From NCBI RefSeq assembly GCF_000447755.1, contig NZ_AUNE01000038.1:1-64000 (forward strand): 64,000 nucleotides of DNA, written 5' to 3'. Origin of the DNA: Bacteriovorax sp. BSW11_IV. GTDB taxonomy: Bacteria > Bdellovibrionota > Bacteriovoracia > Bacteriovoracales > Bacteriovoracaceae. The notes below the pieces were generated by a model, which worked only from the letters and a program-made list of their open reading frames with translations, had not been told where the DNA came from and made no database searches. The translations under genes and the position numbers were made by a program. This document shows, one piece after another, positions 16,722 to 25,034 of this stretch; the stretch's first letter is position 1, and every line of letters starts with the position of its first letter.

Positions 16722-19547
16722 CTATTTTTTAGTCTCTGGAGAATATTTATCTTCACCAATTTCCAGAAGGTACTTAGTAAGTGCATTGATTTGCTTCTCA
16801 GCATCTCCACCAAATACTTCTGTATCTGTACTTTCACCATTTTCCCAGAAAGATGGCATTACTGTTCCTGGAAGAATTTTTTGTGGATCATGTAACCACT
16901 TCTTAATCCAGCTTGCTCTTAGTCTTCTCTTCGCAAAGTGAAGATTTGGTGCAGTTGGATCTTCTTTGTTAAATCCAGTAGTGTGACAAGAAGCACAGTC
17001 TAAACTCTTAAATAGTTTTACTGCCCCTTCTCTTTCACCAGGTAACCATTTAACTGTCTCATAGTTTTCTTCGAAAGTTTCTTGTCCAGCTTTTGCTTGG
17101 AACATAGCTACAATCTTATTTCTTTCATCATTTGAAAGAACAAATGATGGCATTCTTACGTTCAACCATGGTCTGATCTTATAAACATTGTTTAAGAAGA
17201 AGTGGAACCAATCAGCTTGAACTCTATGTCCTTCACCAACAAGTCTTGGTGGCGCTTCATTGATATCATCTGGATACATATTAACGATGTCTCCGAACAT
17301 TCCATCAATTTGGTGACAACCAACACAGTTGAATTTTTGTACAACTTTCATACCTTCTGCAACAACAGCTTCTCTAGCATCAAGTCTCTTAACACCTGAT
17401 AGAGGAACTTTATCTGCAACCTGTCCAAGTAGAGCTGTCGTAATTGTCTCAGCTTCTTTTTCAGACATATCGAAGTTAGGCATTCTTAGTAAATCTTTGA
17501 ATGGCTTATCTACACCGTTATCCCATCTTCTAGGATTGATAAGGTGAGCTTTAATCCAACCATCTCTTGATTTTTCTACATCGTACTCGTGAGAGAAACC
17601 AAATTGAGTAAGTGGTTTAGAACCAACTTTTGTAAGTTCTGGACCAATTGGAGCTCTACCATCAAATCCTTCAATCGAGTGACATGAGTAACATCCGTAC
17701 TTACCAACAGATCTGTAACCAAGCTCTAGAGTTCTTTCTCTATCGCTCATGCTAGCAAGCTTCTTCTTAGCAACTTCTTCAGTATCAAACGCAGAGAAGT
17801 ACTCAACAAGTAGTTCATCTCTAAGTTCTTTGCTCATATCTTCAAACTTTAAAGATTCGAACTTCTTATTTTTCATGCTCATTAAGTAAGCAGTGATGTC
17901 ATTAGCTTCTCTGTCTGTTAGACGGAAAGAAGGCATAATTGTATCTTCTTGGTAGTGAGATGGTTTCTTTAACCAAGACACTAGCCAATCTGCATCTACT
18001 TTAGACCCAATTCCAGTAAGGAATGGACCTGCGTGAGCATTAACTTTCTTAGATTCAGGAGCAAAATCATCTACTCCGTGACATGCCATACATCCTACAG
18101 ACTTAACTAGCTCTTTTCCTTTTTCAGAATTACCACCAGAGTACTTCATGAAAGGCTTGTAAGGCTTAGACTTATCGTAAATGAATTCTGCAATAGCATT
18201 AACTTCTGCAATATTCTTTTTAATAAATTCATCTTTCTTCGTATTGTTCATTTGCATGAAGAAAGAAGGCATTTTTGCATGCTTATTAAATGACTTCGGA
18301 TCCCATACCCAGTTTTTAAAGAATTCTTTATCAACTTTCGCTGCAATTTTCTCTAAACTTGGACCTGGTTTACGCTTATGCTCCCACCCTTCGATTTTGT
18401 GACAAGCATAACATCCAAACTTTTCAATATTTCTTCTACCTTCATTAAGAGCTGTTGCTCCAGGAAGATATTGAGTTTCAGTGTGACACTTAACACAACC
18501 GGCTTCAGAATGTTGCTTCTTGAACATTTCGATAGGCACTTTGTGTGGAGCATGCCAGTGATATTTCTGAATCCACTCAGCTTTTTGCTCTTCATTCTGA
18601 GGAATGTGAGCCGCTGAATTGAAATTAGTTACTCTATGACCTTCACCACCGTGACAAGTTGTACAACCAAATTTCTTCATCGGGTGAGTTGAATTTGCCC
18701 CAACCATCATATCAAGCTTCGGGTGAGTCTTGTGTGGATTCGGTTGATCTTCGTAACCTTCTTGATCAATAAAAGTGTGACAAGTAATACATCTATCAAC
18801 CTTTGGAACGTGTTGGAAGTATCTATCATCAGTAATATTTTCAAGTACGATTTGGTGAATCTTCACTGTTGGATCTAAGAAATCAACAAAAGGAGCGTTT
18901 CTTAATGCAAAAAGTGGATTAAGAGCAAGCTTCGACTCCGCCTTCTGCAATAGATCAAGCTTCATAGTAATACCAGTAAGTTCTTTTTCTAATGTAGTAA
19001 GGTCAGATTTCTCAGCAGCAATTGCTTTGTTTTTTGTTTTTTCCTGAGCCTGAAGGGCCTTCATTCTGTCTTTCGATTCAGCGAATAGCCTTTTTTCTTC
19101 TCTTAGCTTCTTAAATAGGTCGCCTGCATTTGCTTTATGGTGAGAATGTGCGTTCTCCCACTTGAAAGTAAGTGCAGCAACTTGAGAGTTAAGACGACCA
19201 TTGATAATCGTCTCTTCTTTAATATGCTTAAGAATTTGCTCTAATTCGTCAGTGATCTGATCAATTGTTTCTTTTTTAGAAGCAACGTTAGCTTTCGCTT
19301 CTTCAATTTTCTTTTCTAGATCAGCAACCTTATCTTTATCGATAGTTTTTTCTTCTTCCGCTACTTGTCCAGCAAGTTTAGATTTTTTAATCTTCATTGC
19401 TTCTACTTGGATAGCTTTCCATGGACGGATATAGTCATCCAAGAAAACCCATACAACCGTAATTAATAGCGCAACTGAGAAGAAGGCAAATACCTTGTTC
19501 AGTTTATCCATGTTAAAGGCCATTCCTGGCTCATTCTTTTTACTCAT
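16722..19547 (-). CDS. Membrane-anchored eight-heme cytochrome c with coiled coil
   Basis: 941 aa from the ATG at 19547 (a TTG two codons upstream is possible). Residues about 19-40 are a membrane anchor and 50-215 a charged coiled coil. Eight CXXCH motifs follow near residues 253, 295, 351, 379, 486, 619, 741 and 851 (CITCH, CTTCH, CVKCH, CYACH, CMACH, CYSCH, CVGCH, CASCH). The last five are each followed by an MPSF or MPNF segment, the Met-ligand signature of class I cytochrome c. This implies a triheme N-part plus five tandem monoheme domains. It sits directly after the two cytochrome b genes, where cytochrome c1 would be. Confidence 0.93.
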   Translation of the reverse strand: MSKKNEPGMAFNMDKLNKVFAFFSVALLITVVWVFLDDYIRPWKAIQVEAMKIKKSKLAGQVAEEEKTIDKDKVADLEKKIEEAKANVASKKETIDQITDELEQILKHIKEETIINGRLNSQVAALTFKWENAHSHHKANAGDLFKKLREEKRLFAESKDRMKALQAQEKTKNKAIAAEKSDLTTLEKELTGITMKLDLLQKAESKLALNPLFALRNAPFVDFLDPTVKIHQIVLENITDDRYFQHVPKVDRCITCHTFIDQEGYEDQPNPHKTHPKLDMMVGANSTHPMKKFGCTTCHGGEGHRVTNFNSAAHIPQNEEQKAEWIQKYHWHAPHKVPIEMFKKQHSEAGCVKCHTETQYLPGATALNEGRRNIEKFGCYACHKIEGWEHKRKPGPSLEKIAAKVDKEFFKNWVWDPKSFNKHAKMPSFFMQMNNTKKDEFIKKNIAEVNAIAEFIYDKSKPYKPFMKYSGGNSEKGKELVKSVGCMACHGVDDFAPESKKVNAHAGPFLTGIGSKVDADWLVSWLKKPSHYQEDTIMPSFRLTDREANDITAYLMSMKNKKFESLKFEDMSKELRDELLVEYFSAFDTEEVAKKKLASMSDRERTLELGYRSVGKYGCYSCHSIEGFDGRAPIGPELTKVGSKPLTQFGFSHEYDVEKSRDGWIKAHLINPRRWDNGVDKPFKDLLRMPNFDMSEKEAETITTALLGQVADKVPLSGVKRLDAREAVVAEGMKVVQKFNCVGCHQIDGMFGDIVNMYPDDINEAPPRLVGEGHRVQADWFHFFLNNVYKIRPWLNVRMPSFVLSNDERNKIVAMFQAKAGQETFEENYETVKWLPGEREGAVKLFKSLDCASCHTTGFNKEDPTAPNLHFAKRRLRASWIKKWLHDPQKILPGTVMPSFWENGESTDTEVFGGDAEKQINALTKYLLEIGEDKYSPETKK

Positions 19548-19574
19548 CGTCAAAAACCCTTTCTTTGTTCTCGG

Positions 19575-20651
19575 TTAGAGACTCAATTCCAATTCAGGAA
19601 GTGCAATAATGTACTTTAAGCTAAACAACCATCTAAGAACCATCTTAATTGGTAGTGAAGTCATTCCTAGTAGAAGGAAAATAAAGATGTAGTATCTTAC
19701 TTTCCCCATATCACCGATTAACTTCTTCCCCCACTTAGTAGTGGCAGAAAGAGGTGGAAGAACAACAACATATACAGCTGTTAAGATAATTCCTAAGAAC
19801 TCTCTTACGATCATATTGTGTGGCATTGGCATATTTAACCATTTTACCCACACAAACTCTGATAAGTTGACGTTATATTCGGCAACAACTTTGTGGAAAT
19901 CCCAGAACTCAAACGGACCGTAGAATGTCCAGTTTGGACCTCTTAGGAATGTACCTACGATAATTAGGTAGATCCACAGAACTAGCCAACCGAACATGAA
20001 AAACCACATTGCCATTTTTCTCTCAGCAATAGTGAAGTATCCGTTACCTTTTGGATTTGTATCAATGTATGGAACTGCTAAAAGTCCAACAACGATTAGA
20101 CCAGGAAGAACAACCCCTGCCATCCAAGGGTCAAAGTATACAAGCATTTCTTGTAGACCTAGGAAGTACCAAGGAGCTTTCGCTGGGTTTGGCGCCCAAG
20201 TTGGGTTAGCAGGTTCTTCAAGTGGAGCTTTAAAAATAATGGCCCAAACAACTAAGAAGATAGTTGTTCCGATCATACACATAAGCTCTACGTATACTAG
20301 GTTTGGCCATGTCCAAACTTTTTCTCTATTTTCAGGAGTAGCTTCAATTGGAGTTAGACCTTGTTCAAGTCTTTCGTCGTTTTGAGCACATCTATAAAGA
20401 GAGTACCAAGTTAACCATGCGATCAACACGATAATAATGTTGATAGGAATGTTGTCTGGCCAAAGAATAATGGCCACGAAGTTTGGATCCGTACAAAACC
20501 AAACTACGACTGGTAATAAAACTGCAAGTGAAATGTAAGCAAACTTCTTTGTCCCAACAATTCTATAATATCTCATCATTAGATAGTACAGAAGCGTTAC
20601 CACAGGGAACGATCTAATTGGGTCTGCCATCCAGTTAATAAATTCTTTCAT
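19575..20651 (-). CDS. Cytochrome b, C-terminal part (subunit IV-like)
   Basis: 358 aa, about eight hydrophobic segments. PNPAKAPWYFLGLQEMLVYF carries the Qo-site motif in the APWY form instead of PEWY, as in many split-b complexes of deltaproteobacteria and Gram-positives. DPWMAGVVLPGLIV and VPYIDTNPKGNGY follow. The chain has extra N- and C-terminal membrane segments compared with the 160-aa subunit IV of b6f. It forms the quinol oxidation site with the N-terminal cytochrome b encoded 31 bases upstream. Confidence 0.93.
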   Translation of the reverse strand: MKEFINWMADPIRSFPVVTLLYYLMMRYYRIVGTKKFAYISLAVLLPVVVWFCTDPNFVAIILWPDNIPINIIIVLIAWLTWYSLYRCAQNDERLEQGLTPIEATPENREKVWTWPNLVYVELMCMIGTTIFLVVWAIIFKAPLEEPANPTWAPNPAKAPWYFLGLQEMLVYFDPWMAGVVLPGLIVVGLLAVPYIDTNPKGNGYFTIAERKMAMWFFMFGWLVLWIYLIIVGTFLRGPNWTFYGPFEFWDFHKVVAEYNVNLSEFVWVKWLNMPMPHNMIVREFLGIILTAVYVVVLPPLSATTKWGKKLIGDMGKVRYYIFIFLLLGMTSLPIKMVLRWLFSLKYIIALPELELSL

Positions 20652-20682
20652 TAATATAATCCTTAAAAAATTATCCTAATTC

Positions 20683-21465
20683 TTATAGTGGTGCCGAGAT
20701 ACCACCGTCTTTTCTTACGCGCCAGAAGTGAACAGCAATTAGCGTTCCAACTACAAGCGGAATGAAAACACAGTGAAGAATGTAAAATCTAAGTAGCGCT
20801 GGCTCACCAACAAAACGTCCTGCTAGAAGCTGGAAGCGCACGTCGTTTTTATCCGATACCATTACGAAGTCACCGATTTGAGCTAGCGCCGCTCCTGGAC
20901 CACCGTGCCCAAGGAATGGAGTAGCTTTTGCCATGTTCGAACCAACTGTAATCGCCCAAATAGCAAGCTGATCCCATGGAAGAAGATAACCAGTGAATGA
21001 AAGAAGAAGTGTAAGTACTAAAAGAATAACACCAACACCCCAGTTGAATTCTCTAGGTGGTTTGTATGAACCTGTCATGAATACACGGAACATGTGTAGC
21101 CAAACAGTAATAACCATCGCGTGAGCACCCCATCTGTGAATCTCTCTCATAATACCGAGAGGCACGTGCTCTTTAAGTGCGATAATATCGTTGTAAGCAT
21201 ATTCAGCTGTTGGTCTGTAATAGAACATTAAAAGAAGACCAGTAACAGTTAGGGCAAGGAAGATAAAGAATGTTAATCCCCCCATACACCATGTGTATCC
21301 TAGCTGAACACCTGACTTTTTTAACTTAATTGGGTGTAAGTGTAAAAATACGTTACCCGCGATTACGGCTGCTCTATTACGTGCATTATTAGGTGGCCCG
21401 TGTCTGAAGATTGACTTCCAAACCTGGGTCTCACGAACTTTGTCAGCAAAACCTTTTCCAGACAT
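20683..21465 (-). CDS. petB: Cytochrome b, N-terminal part (b6-like, binds two hemes b)
   Basis: 260 aa, four core helices. Heme ligands appear as two His pairs: [14 protein letters not shown] and [12 protein letters not shown] in the second helix region and beyond, then [12 protein letters not shown] and [13 protein letters not shown] near the C-terminus. [16 protein letters not shown] is the conserved Qo-side stretch. It is a split cytochrome b, completed by the next gene. SD GAAGGA precedes the ATG. A short tandem repeat lies just upstream (21497-21524). Confidence 0.95.
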   Translation of the reverse strand: MSGKGFADKVRETQVWKSIFRHGPPNNARNRAAVIAGNVFLHLHPIKLKKSGVQLGYTWCMGGLTFFIFLALTVTGLLLMFYYRPTAEYAYNDIIALKEHVPLGIMREIHRWGAHAMVITVWLHMFRVFMTGSYKPPREFNWGVGVILLVLTLLLSFTGYLLPWDQLAIWAITVGSNMAKATPFLGHGGPGAALAQIGDFVMVSDKNDVRFQLLAGRFVGEPALLRFYILHCVFIPLVVGTLIAVHFWRVRKDGGISAPL

Positions 21466-21496
21466 TTTTTCTTCCTTCTCTATTTATATCAAAATT

Positions 21497-21524
21497 AATT
21501 CAACTCAATTCAACTCAATTCAAC
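21497..21524. repeat. 10-bp tandem repeat between Rieske and cytochrome b genes
   Basis: The unit AATTCAACTC is repeated 2.8 times in perfect register in the 65-base gap before the petB-like gene. On the transcribed minus strand it reads GAGTTGAATT. It lies about 30-60 bases upstream of the ATG. Confidence 0.8.
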
Positions 21525-21530
21525 TTTAGA

Positions 21531-22034
21531 TTAAACGCCAATGTATGAATCTGGGTGATCCCACTGACCCATCTCGTATCTGAAGATCTTCGTCTTATCT
21601 ACAACGATCTTTCCGTCAGAATTTAACGAGATTTTGTATCTCTCTAATGGTCTTGGAGCTGGTCCCTCAAAGTTAATACCACTCATGTAGTAACCTGAAC
21701 CGTGACATGGACACTTAAACTTCAACTCGGCAGGTAACCAGTTAGGTACACAACCAAGGTGAGTACAGATATTTGAAAGGGCCACAAGCTTACCTTCTTG
21801 CTTAACCATCCAAACACCAAAACCATTTTTCCATCTCTCGTCTACACCGTTTTCATACTCCGTAGGAAAACCTGCAACGAAATCCATCTCTGGTTCGAAG
21901 TTAACGTTTGGATAAGTAAAGCGAAACGCTAAACTTCCAAGCCCCGCAAGCGCAGCTGTGAAAGCAACCCATCCTACTGTGATGAAACTAAAGAATTCTC
22001 TTCTGTTTAATTGTTGTCTGGTCTCTTCTGACAT
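21531..22034 (-). CDS. petA: Rieske iron-sulfur protein
   Basis: 167 aa from the ATG at 22034, with AGAGGA nine bases upstream. A TTG seven codons earlier is less likely. A twin-arginine-like N-terminus (NRREFFSF) is followed by one membrane anchor (VGWVAFTAALAGLGSLAF). The [2Fe-2S] ligands are in CTHLGCVPNW and CPCHGSGY. It transfers electrons from quinol at cytochrome b to the c-type hemes. It is the first redox gene of the bc operon. Confidence 0.95.
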   Translation of the reverse strand: MSEETRQQLNRREFFSFITVGWVAFTAALAGLGSLAFRFTYPNVNFEPEMDFVAGFPTEYENGVDERWKNGFGVWMVKQEGKLVALSNICTHLGCVPNWLPAELKFKCPCHGSGYYMSGINFEGPAPRPLERYKISLNSDGKIVVDKTKIFRYEMGQWDHPDSYIGV

Positions 22035-22072
22035 GACCTCAAATCCTCTTTTCAAAGAAATAAATTATTAAA

Positions 22073-22099
22073 GGAGTTGCATCCAAAGGATCCAACTCC
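22073..22099 (-). terminator. Possible terminator after HEAT protein gene
   Basis: GGAGTTG (22073-22079) pairs with CAACTCC (22093-22099), with an inner ATCC/GGAT pairing. On the minus strand it is followed by the U-rich TTTAATAATTTATTT. It lies between the HEAT gene and the Rieske gene, so it could be a partial terminator or a 5' leader hairpin. Confidence 0.5.
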
Positions 22100-22146
22100 A
22101 TTATTAAATATTTAAATATCCGTTGCCAAATTATCGGTTGAGTTTA

Positions 22147-23031
22147 TCACTTTTTCAACAAATTTAAAACTTCCTTGGCCTTAGATACAATCTTTACATC
22201 CTCATCGTTAACCGAGATTTCCCCGATTTTTTGAAGCAGTGCGCCCCACTCAACCTTTACAGCAGCGTTAATCACATTAAGCTTCAGCGCAGCAATTTGA
22301 TCAACTGTAAATAAAGGAGATTTCCCTGCTTCTTCAGATGGAACATATTTTAATCTTAACACCTCTTCCAATACTGGAAGGGCCTTGTCACTTCTAAAGT
22401 AAATTAGTGAAGTCGCTGCAGCAAACTTAATACCGCTACCCTCATTATTTAACAGGGCTTCAATCTGAGCTTGCGCTTCAACAACTCTATGAGTTCCCAG
22501 CGCCAAAACTGTCGCTTGAACAAGAGCGTGATCCTCATTATTTAGATATTCCATCAATTTCGACCAATCAAAAGTTTCAATGTGAGGAATATTTCCAATT
22601 GCTACGATTGAATGGAAAACAATATTTTTATCTGTTTCTGAGATCGAGTCTTTAAGTAAACTTAATGAAAGAGGAGTGCGCAGCGCACCAAGAGCAACAA
22701 CAACAAAATCTTTTGTTCTTGTATCAATAGTATTTCTGTAAACTGACTCTAAATTTTCTACTAACCATGGCACATCCTCTTCAGGAATTTTGCCTGCGCT
22801 GATCACTTTTGAAAGCTCAAGGGCCGCAACCCACTTATTTCCAAAAGTTTTCGACTGCATTTCTCGCACAAGATCCTTGTACGATTGATCAGTTGAAATC
22901 ATCTTTGTTACGCCAAAAATCACCAAAGCACCGATTAATACGATAGCTATAGGGACCACAAGACTTCCCACAAAAGAGTTTTCCATTATTTTCTTGTCGA
23001 TAGGACTCTGCTTATTCTCAGTCATAGGCAT
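22147..23031 (-). CDS. Membrane-anchored HEAT-repeat-like protein
   Basis: 294 aa from the ATG at 23031; another ATG lies two codons later and the SD is weak. A cytoplasmic N-terminus is followed by one transmembrane segment (about residues 24-44, FVGSLVVPIAIVLIGALVIF). Then come repeated helical pairs of HEAT type, e.g. WVAALELSKVI, FVVVALGALRTPLSLSLL, HALVQATVLALGTHR and KFAAATSLIYFRS. Such repeats bind partner proteins. Being the first gene ahead of the Rieske/cytochrome b operon, it may be an assembly or scaffold factor. The function is inferred only from position. Confidence 0.75.
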   Translation of the reverse strand: MPMTENKQSPIDKKIMENSFVGSLVVPIAIVLIGALVIFGVTKMISTDQSYKDLVREMQSKTFGNKWVAALELSKVISAGKIPEEDVPWLVENLESVYRNTIDTRTKDFVVVALGALRTPLSLSLLKDSISETDKNIVFHSIVAIGNIPHIETFDWSKLMEYLNNEDHALVQATVLALGTHRVVEAQAQIEALLNNEGSGIKFAAATSLIYFRSDKALPVLEEVLRLKYVPSEEAGKSPLFTVDQIAALKLNVINAAVKVEWGALLQKIGEISVNDEDVKIVSKAKEVLNLLKK

Positions 23032-23100
23032 CTCAATGCTTTTCAAAATTAAGGATCTGTTTTATATGAAGTGGTGTCAGATTTAACAAATCTACATTAC

Positions 23101-23125
23101 TATGACAATCCAATTAATTGTCATA
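23101..23125. promoter_or_regulatory. Candidate operator: 9-bp inverted repeat
   Basis: TATGACAAT (23101-23109), 7 bases, ATTGTCATA (23117-23125): perfect dyad in the divergent gap between the bc operon (start 23031) and the membrane protein at 23164. Spacing suits a dimeric regulator. No T-run follows, so it is not a terminator. The cognate regulator is unknown. Confidence 0.5.
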
Positions 23126-23163
23126 AATTCCAATGGAAACTGATTTAAACAAAGAGTGATTAT

Positions 23164-23709
23164 ATGGCGTATTTACTTCGTGGACTTATTTTACTTATGG
23201 TAGCAGGTGTTCTACTCACTGCAGGACTAGCGATTGGCTTTATCCACCTTCCTTTGAACCATATTCAGGTGGCCATTCCAACGTTCATTTATACAATTTT
23301 CGCACAGGCCTTCGTCATGTTTTATTTCATTGGCGTATCGCGTCTGGTCAACAATATTCACCTCATTCTTCACTCTGAAAAAAATCTTCACGAATTATTT
23401 GAGGCTCCTCCTGCGGATCTTGCTCCTTATACTAAGAAAGTTGAAAGATTTGTTCACGAAGCAGATCTTGCAAAACGCCAAACGATTCCATGGACAATGC
23501 TGATGCTAATTCTTGGAATGATTGCCTTTTTATTAGGTGGTGCCCACGATACAAATCTGGTTCAAAAAACAACTCACTCTGGTGTTGTTTATGGATTTAT
23601 TGCGGCCATGCTTATTGGTTTTTTTAGACAGTGGTGGTTTCTTGGGAAGGCCCACATTCTCTTAAGAAAAGTTAAAGGCCTTTTTGAAATTCCAGACGGA
23701 AGTATGTAG
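23164..23709 (+). CDS. Four-helix membrane protein of unknown function
   Basis: 181 aa with transmembrane segments near residues 5-27, 36-58, 102-122 and 138-156. A hydrophilic stretch (about 65-100) contains FVHEADLAKRQTIPW. His, Trp and Asp residues near membrane borders (GGAHDTNLVQKTTHSG, RQWWFLGKAH) are notable. No family is recognised. It is divergent from the bc operon and shares the gap with a palindromic operator candidate, so co-regulation with respiration is possible. Confidence 0.75.
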   Translation: MAYLLRGLILLMVAGVLLTAGLAIGFIHLPLNHIQVAIPTFIYTIFAQAFVMFYFIGVSRLVNNIHLILHSEKNLHELFEAPPADLAPYTKKVERFVHEADLAKRQTIPWTMLMLILGMIAFLLGGAHDTNLVQKTTHSGVVYGFIAAMLIGFFRQWWFLGKAHILLRKVKGLFEIPDGSM

Positions 23710-23714
23710 ATCAA

Positions 23715-25025
23715 CTACATCCTCTTGATCCAAATAAATACCTTGTTTTTTCCTGGAGGATTACGTCCAGCAGTTGTTCTACTTTCATAGATAATTGCTT
23801 CGTTTACTTCCATTACCTGGGCCATAAATTCTTTAAGATAGGTACGTGGAACATATAGATTGTAATAAAGACCGCCAGGAACATCGAGACCAGGTTTAAC
23901 ATTATCAACTTGAGTAACACCGTACTTATCAAGAAGTTGTGAGATTTTGACCTTGGCTAAATCGGCATCCGAGCTTCTCATCATTACACGGTAAACTTTA
24001 GTATTTCCGTAACTCGTATCACGATAACCGGCCTTATCCTCTTCATAAGCAGATTGCTCAAGATCAGCGGCATTAATATCTTTGGGTAAAGAATCCCATG
24101 AAGTCAAAACAACTTCCGATTCAACATCTTGCCTTTCTTGTTCTTCTAAACTTTCCCCAAGTTGATTCCCGAAATTCTCAACGTTTTCAATATCAGAGAT
24201 ATCTAATTTGAAATCTTTAGAAACTTCATCTTCATCTGCGGCCTTGAAGGATAAAGTTTTATCTAGCCACTTAAATTGGGGTTCATAAATACTGATTTTA
24301 TCCGCGAGATAATCCTCATACCAATGGTTGATGTGAGTAACACCCCAAATAATCGCAACTGTAGCAATCAAAAGGATGATGGCCTCTTGAAGAATCTTTA
24401 CTTTATTTGAGAATTTTTCTTTTCTCTTTATCAACTTTAAATCTTGGCTTTCACTTGAAAAATCTTTTTTTAATTTTTCTAAAAATCTCATCCAATCTTC
24501 ATAAAGTGTAACTTCTAAAGATGGCATAATCTCTTCGACATAGGCCGAGATATCATAATTTTCAAATGTGACTGAATTTAAAATTGTCGCAAATCTAACA
24601 TCAAGATTTTCACTTCCAAGGTTCCCAACTTGAAAAATTTCGCTGAAAAACTCTTCTTTATGGGGTGCAATATCTACAAAGTAATTTCTTAATATAACTG
24701 CAATGTGCGAAGGTGAAAGCTTTGATAGTTTTGAGAGTTCATAAATAGATAGACCCTTCTCAATAAAACAAAAGCAAATGAATCTTTCTTTGAGCCAGTT
24801 GAACCATGAAATCAATGGTCCAACTTTTAAAGATTCTCTCGCATAATTAAAACGATCAATAATTTGATCTAAGGTCAAATTAGCAGAAAAAAAGACAGAC
24901 CAAAACTCTTCAAACTGAGCTTTATAACGTCCTTGCCATGTGACACTTTCAATATTGAGCTTTAGCCAACGCCTAAAGTCCTGAAAGTCTCCATCGCCAA
25001 AAATTAATTCCATCTTTTTTTCCAT
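23715..25025 (-). CDS. Unknown protein: HTH-like N-part, one membrane span
   Basis: 436 aa (or 432 from the ATG at 25013, which has a GGA seven bases upstream). The N-terminal region of about 200 residues contains a helix-turn-helix-like segment (IYELSKLSKLSPSHIAVILR). A membrane span lies near residues 213-233 (ILQEAIILLIATVAIIWGVT). The C-terminal part of about 200 residues has an acidic linker, then a folded domain (YRVMMRSSDADLAKVKISQL ... FIWIKRM). The layout recalls one-component membrane regulators, but no family is recognised. It lies 9 bases after the thiolase gene, same strand. Confidence 0.7.
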   Translation of the reverse strand: MEKKMELIFGDGDFQDFRRWLKLNIESVTWQGRYKAQFEEFWSVFFSANLTLDQIIDRFNYARESLKVGPLISWFNWLKERFICFCFIEKGLSIYELSKLSKLSPSHIAVILRNYFVDIAPHKEEFFSEIFQVGNLGSENLDVRFATILNSVTFENYDISAYVEEIMPSLEVTLYEDWMRFLEKLKKDFSSESQDLKLIKRKEKFSNKVKILQEAIILLIATVAIIWGVTHINHWYEDYLADKISIYEPQFKWLDKTLSFKAADEDEVSKDFKLDISDIENVENFGNQLGESLEEQERQDVESEVVLTSWDSLPKDINAADLEQSAYEEDKAGYRDTSYGNTKVYRVMMRSSDADLAKVKISQLLDKYGVTQVDNVKPGLDVPGGLYYNLYVPRTYLKEFMAQVMEVNEAIIYESRTTAGRNPPGKNKVFIWIKRM

Positions 25026-25034
25026 CTACTGACT

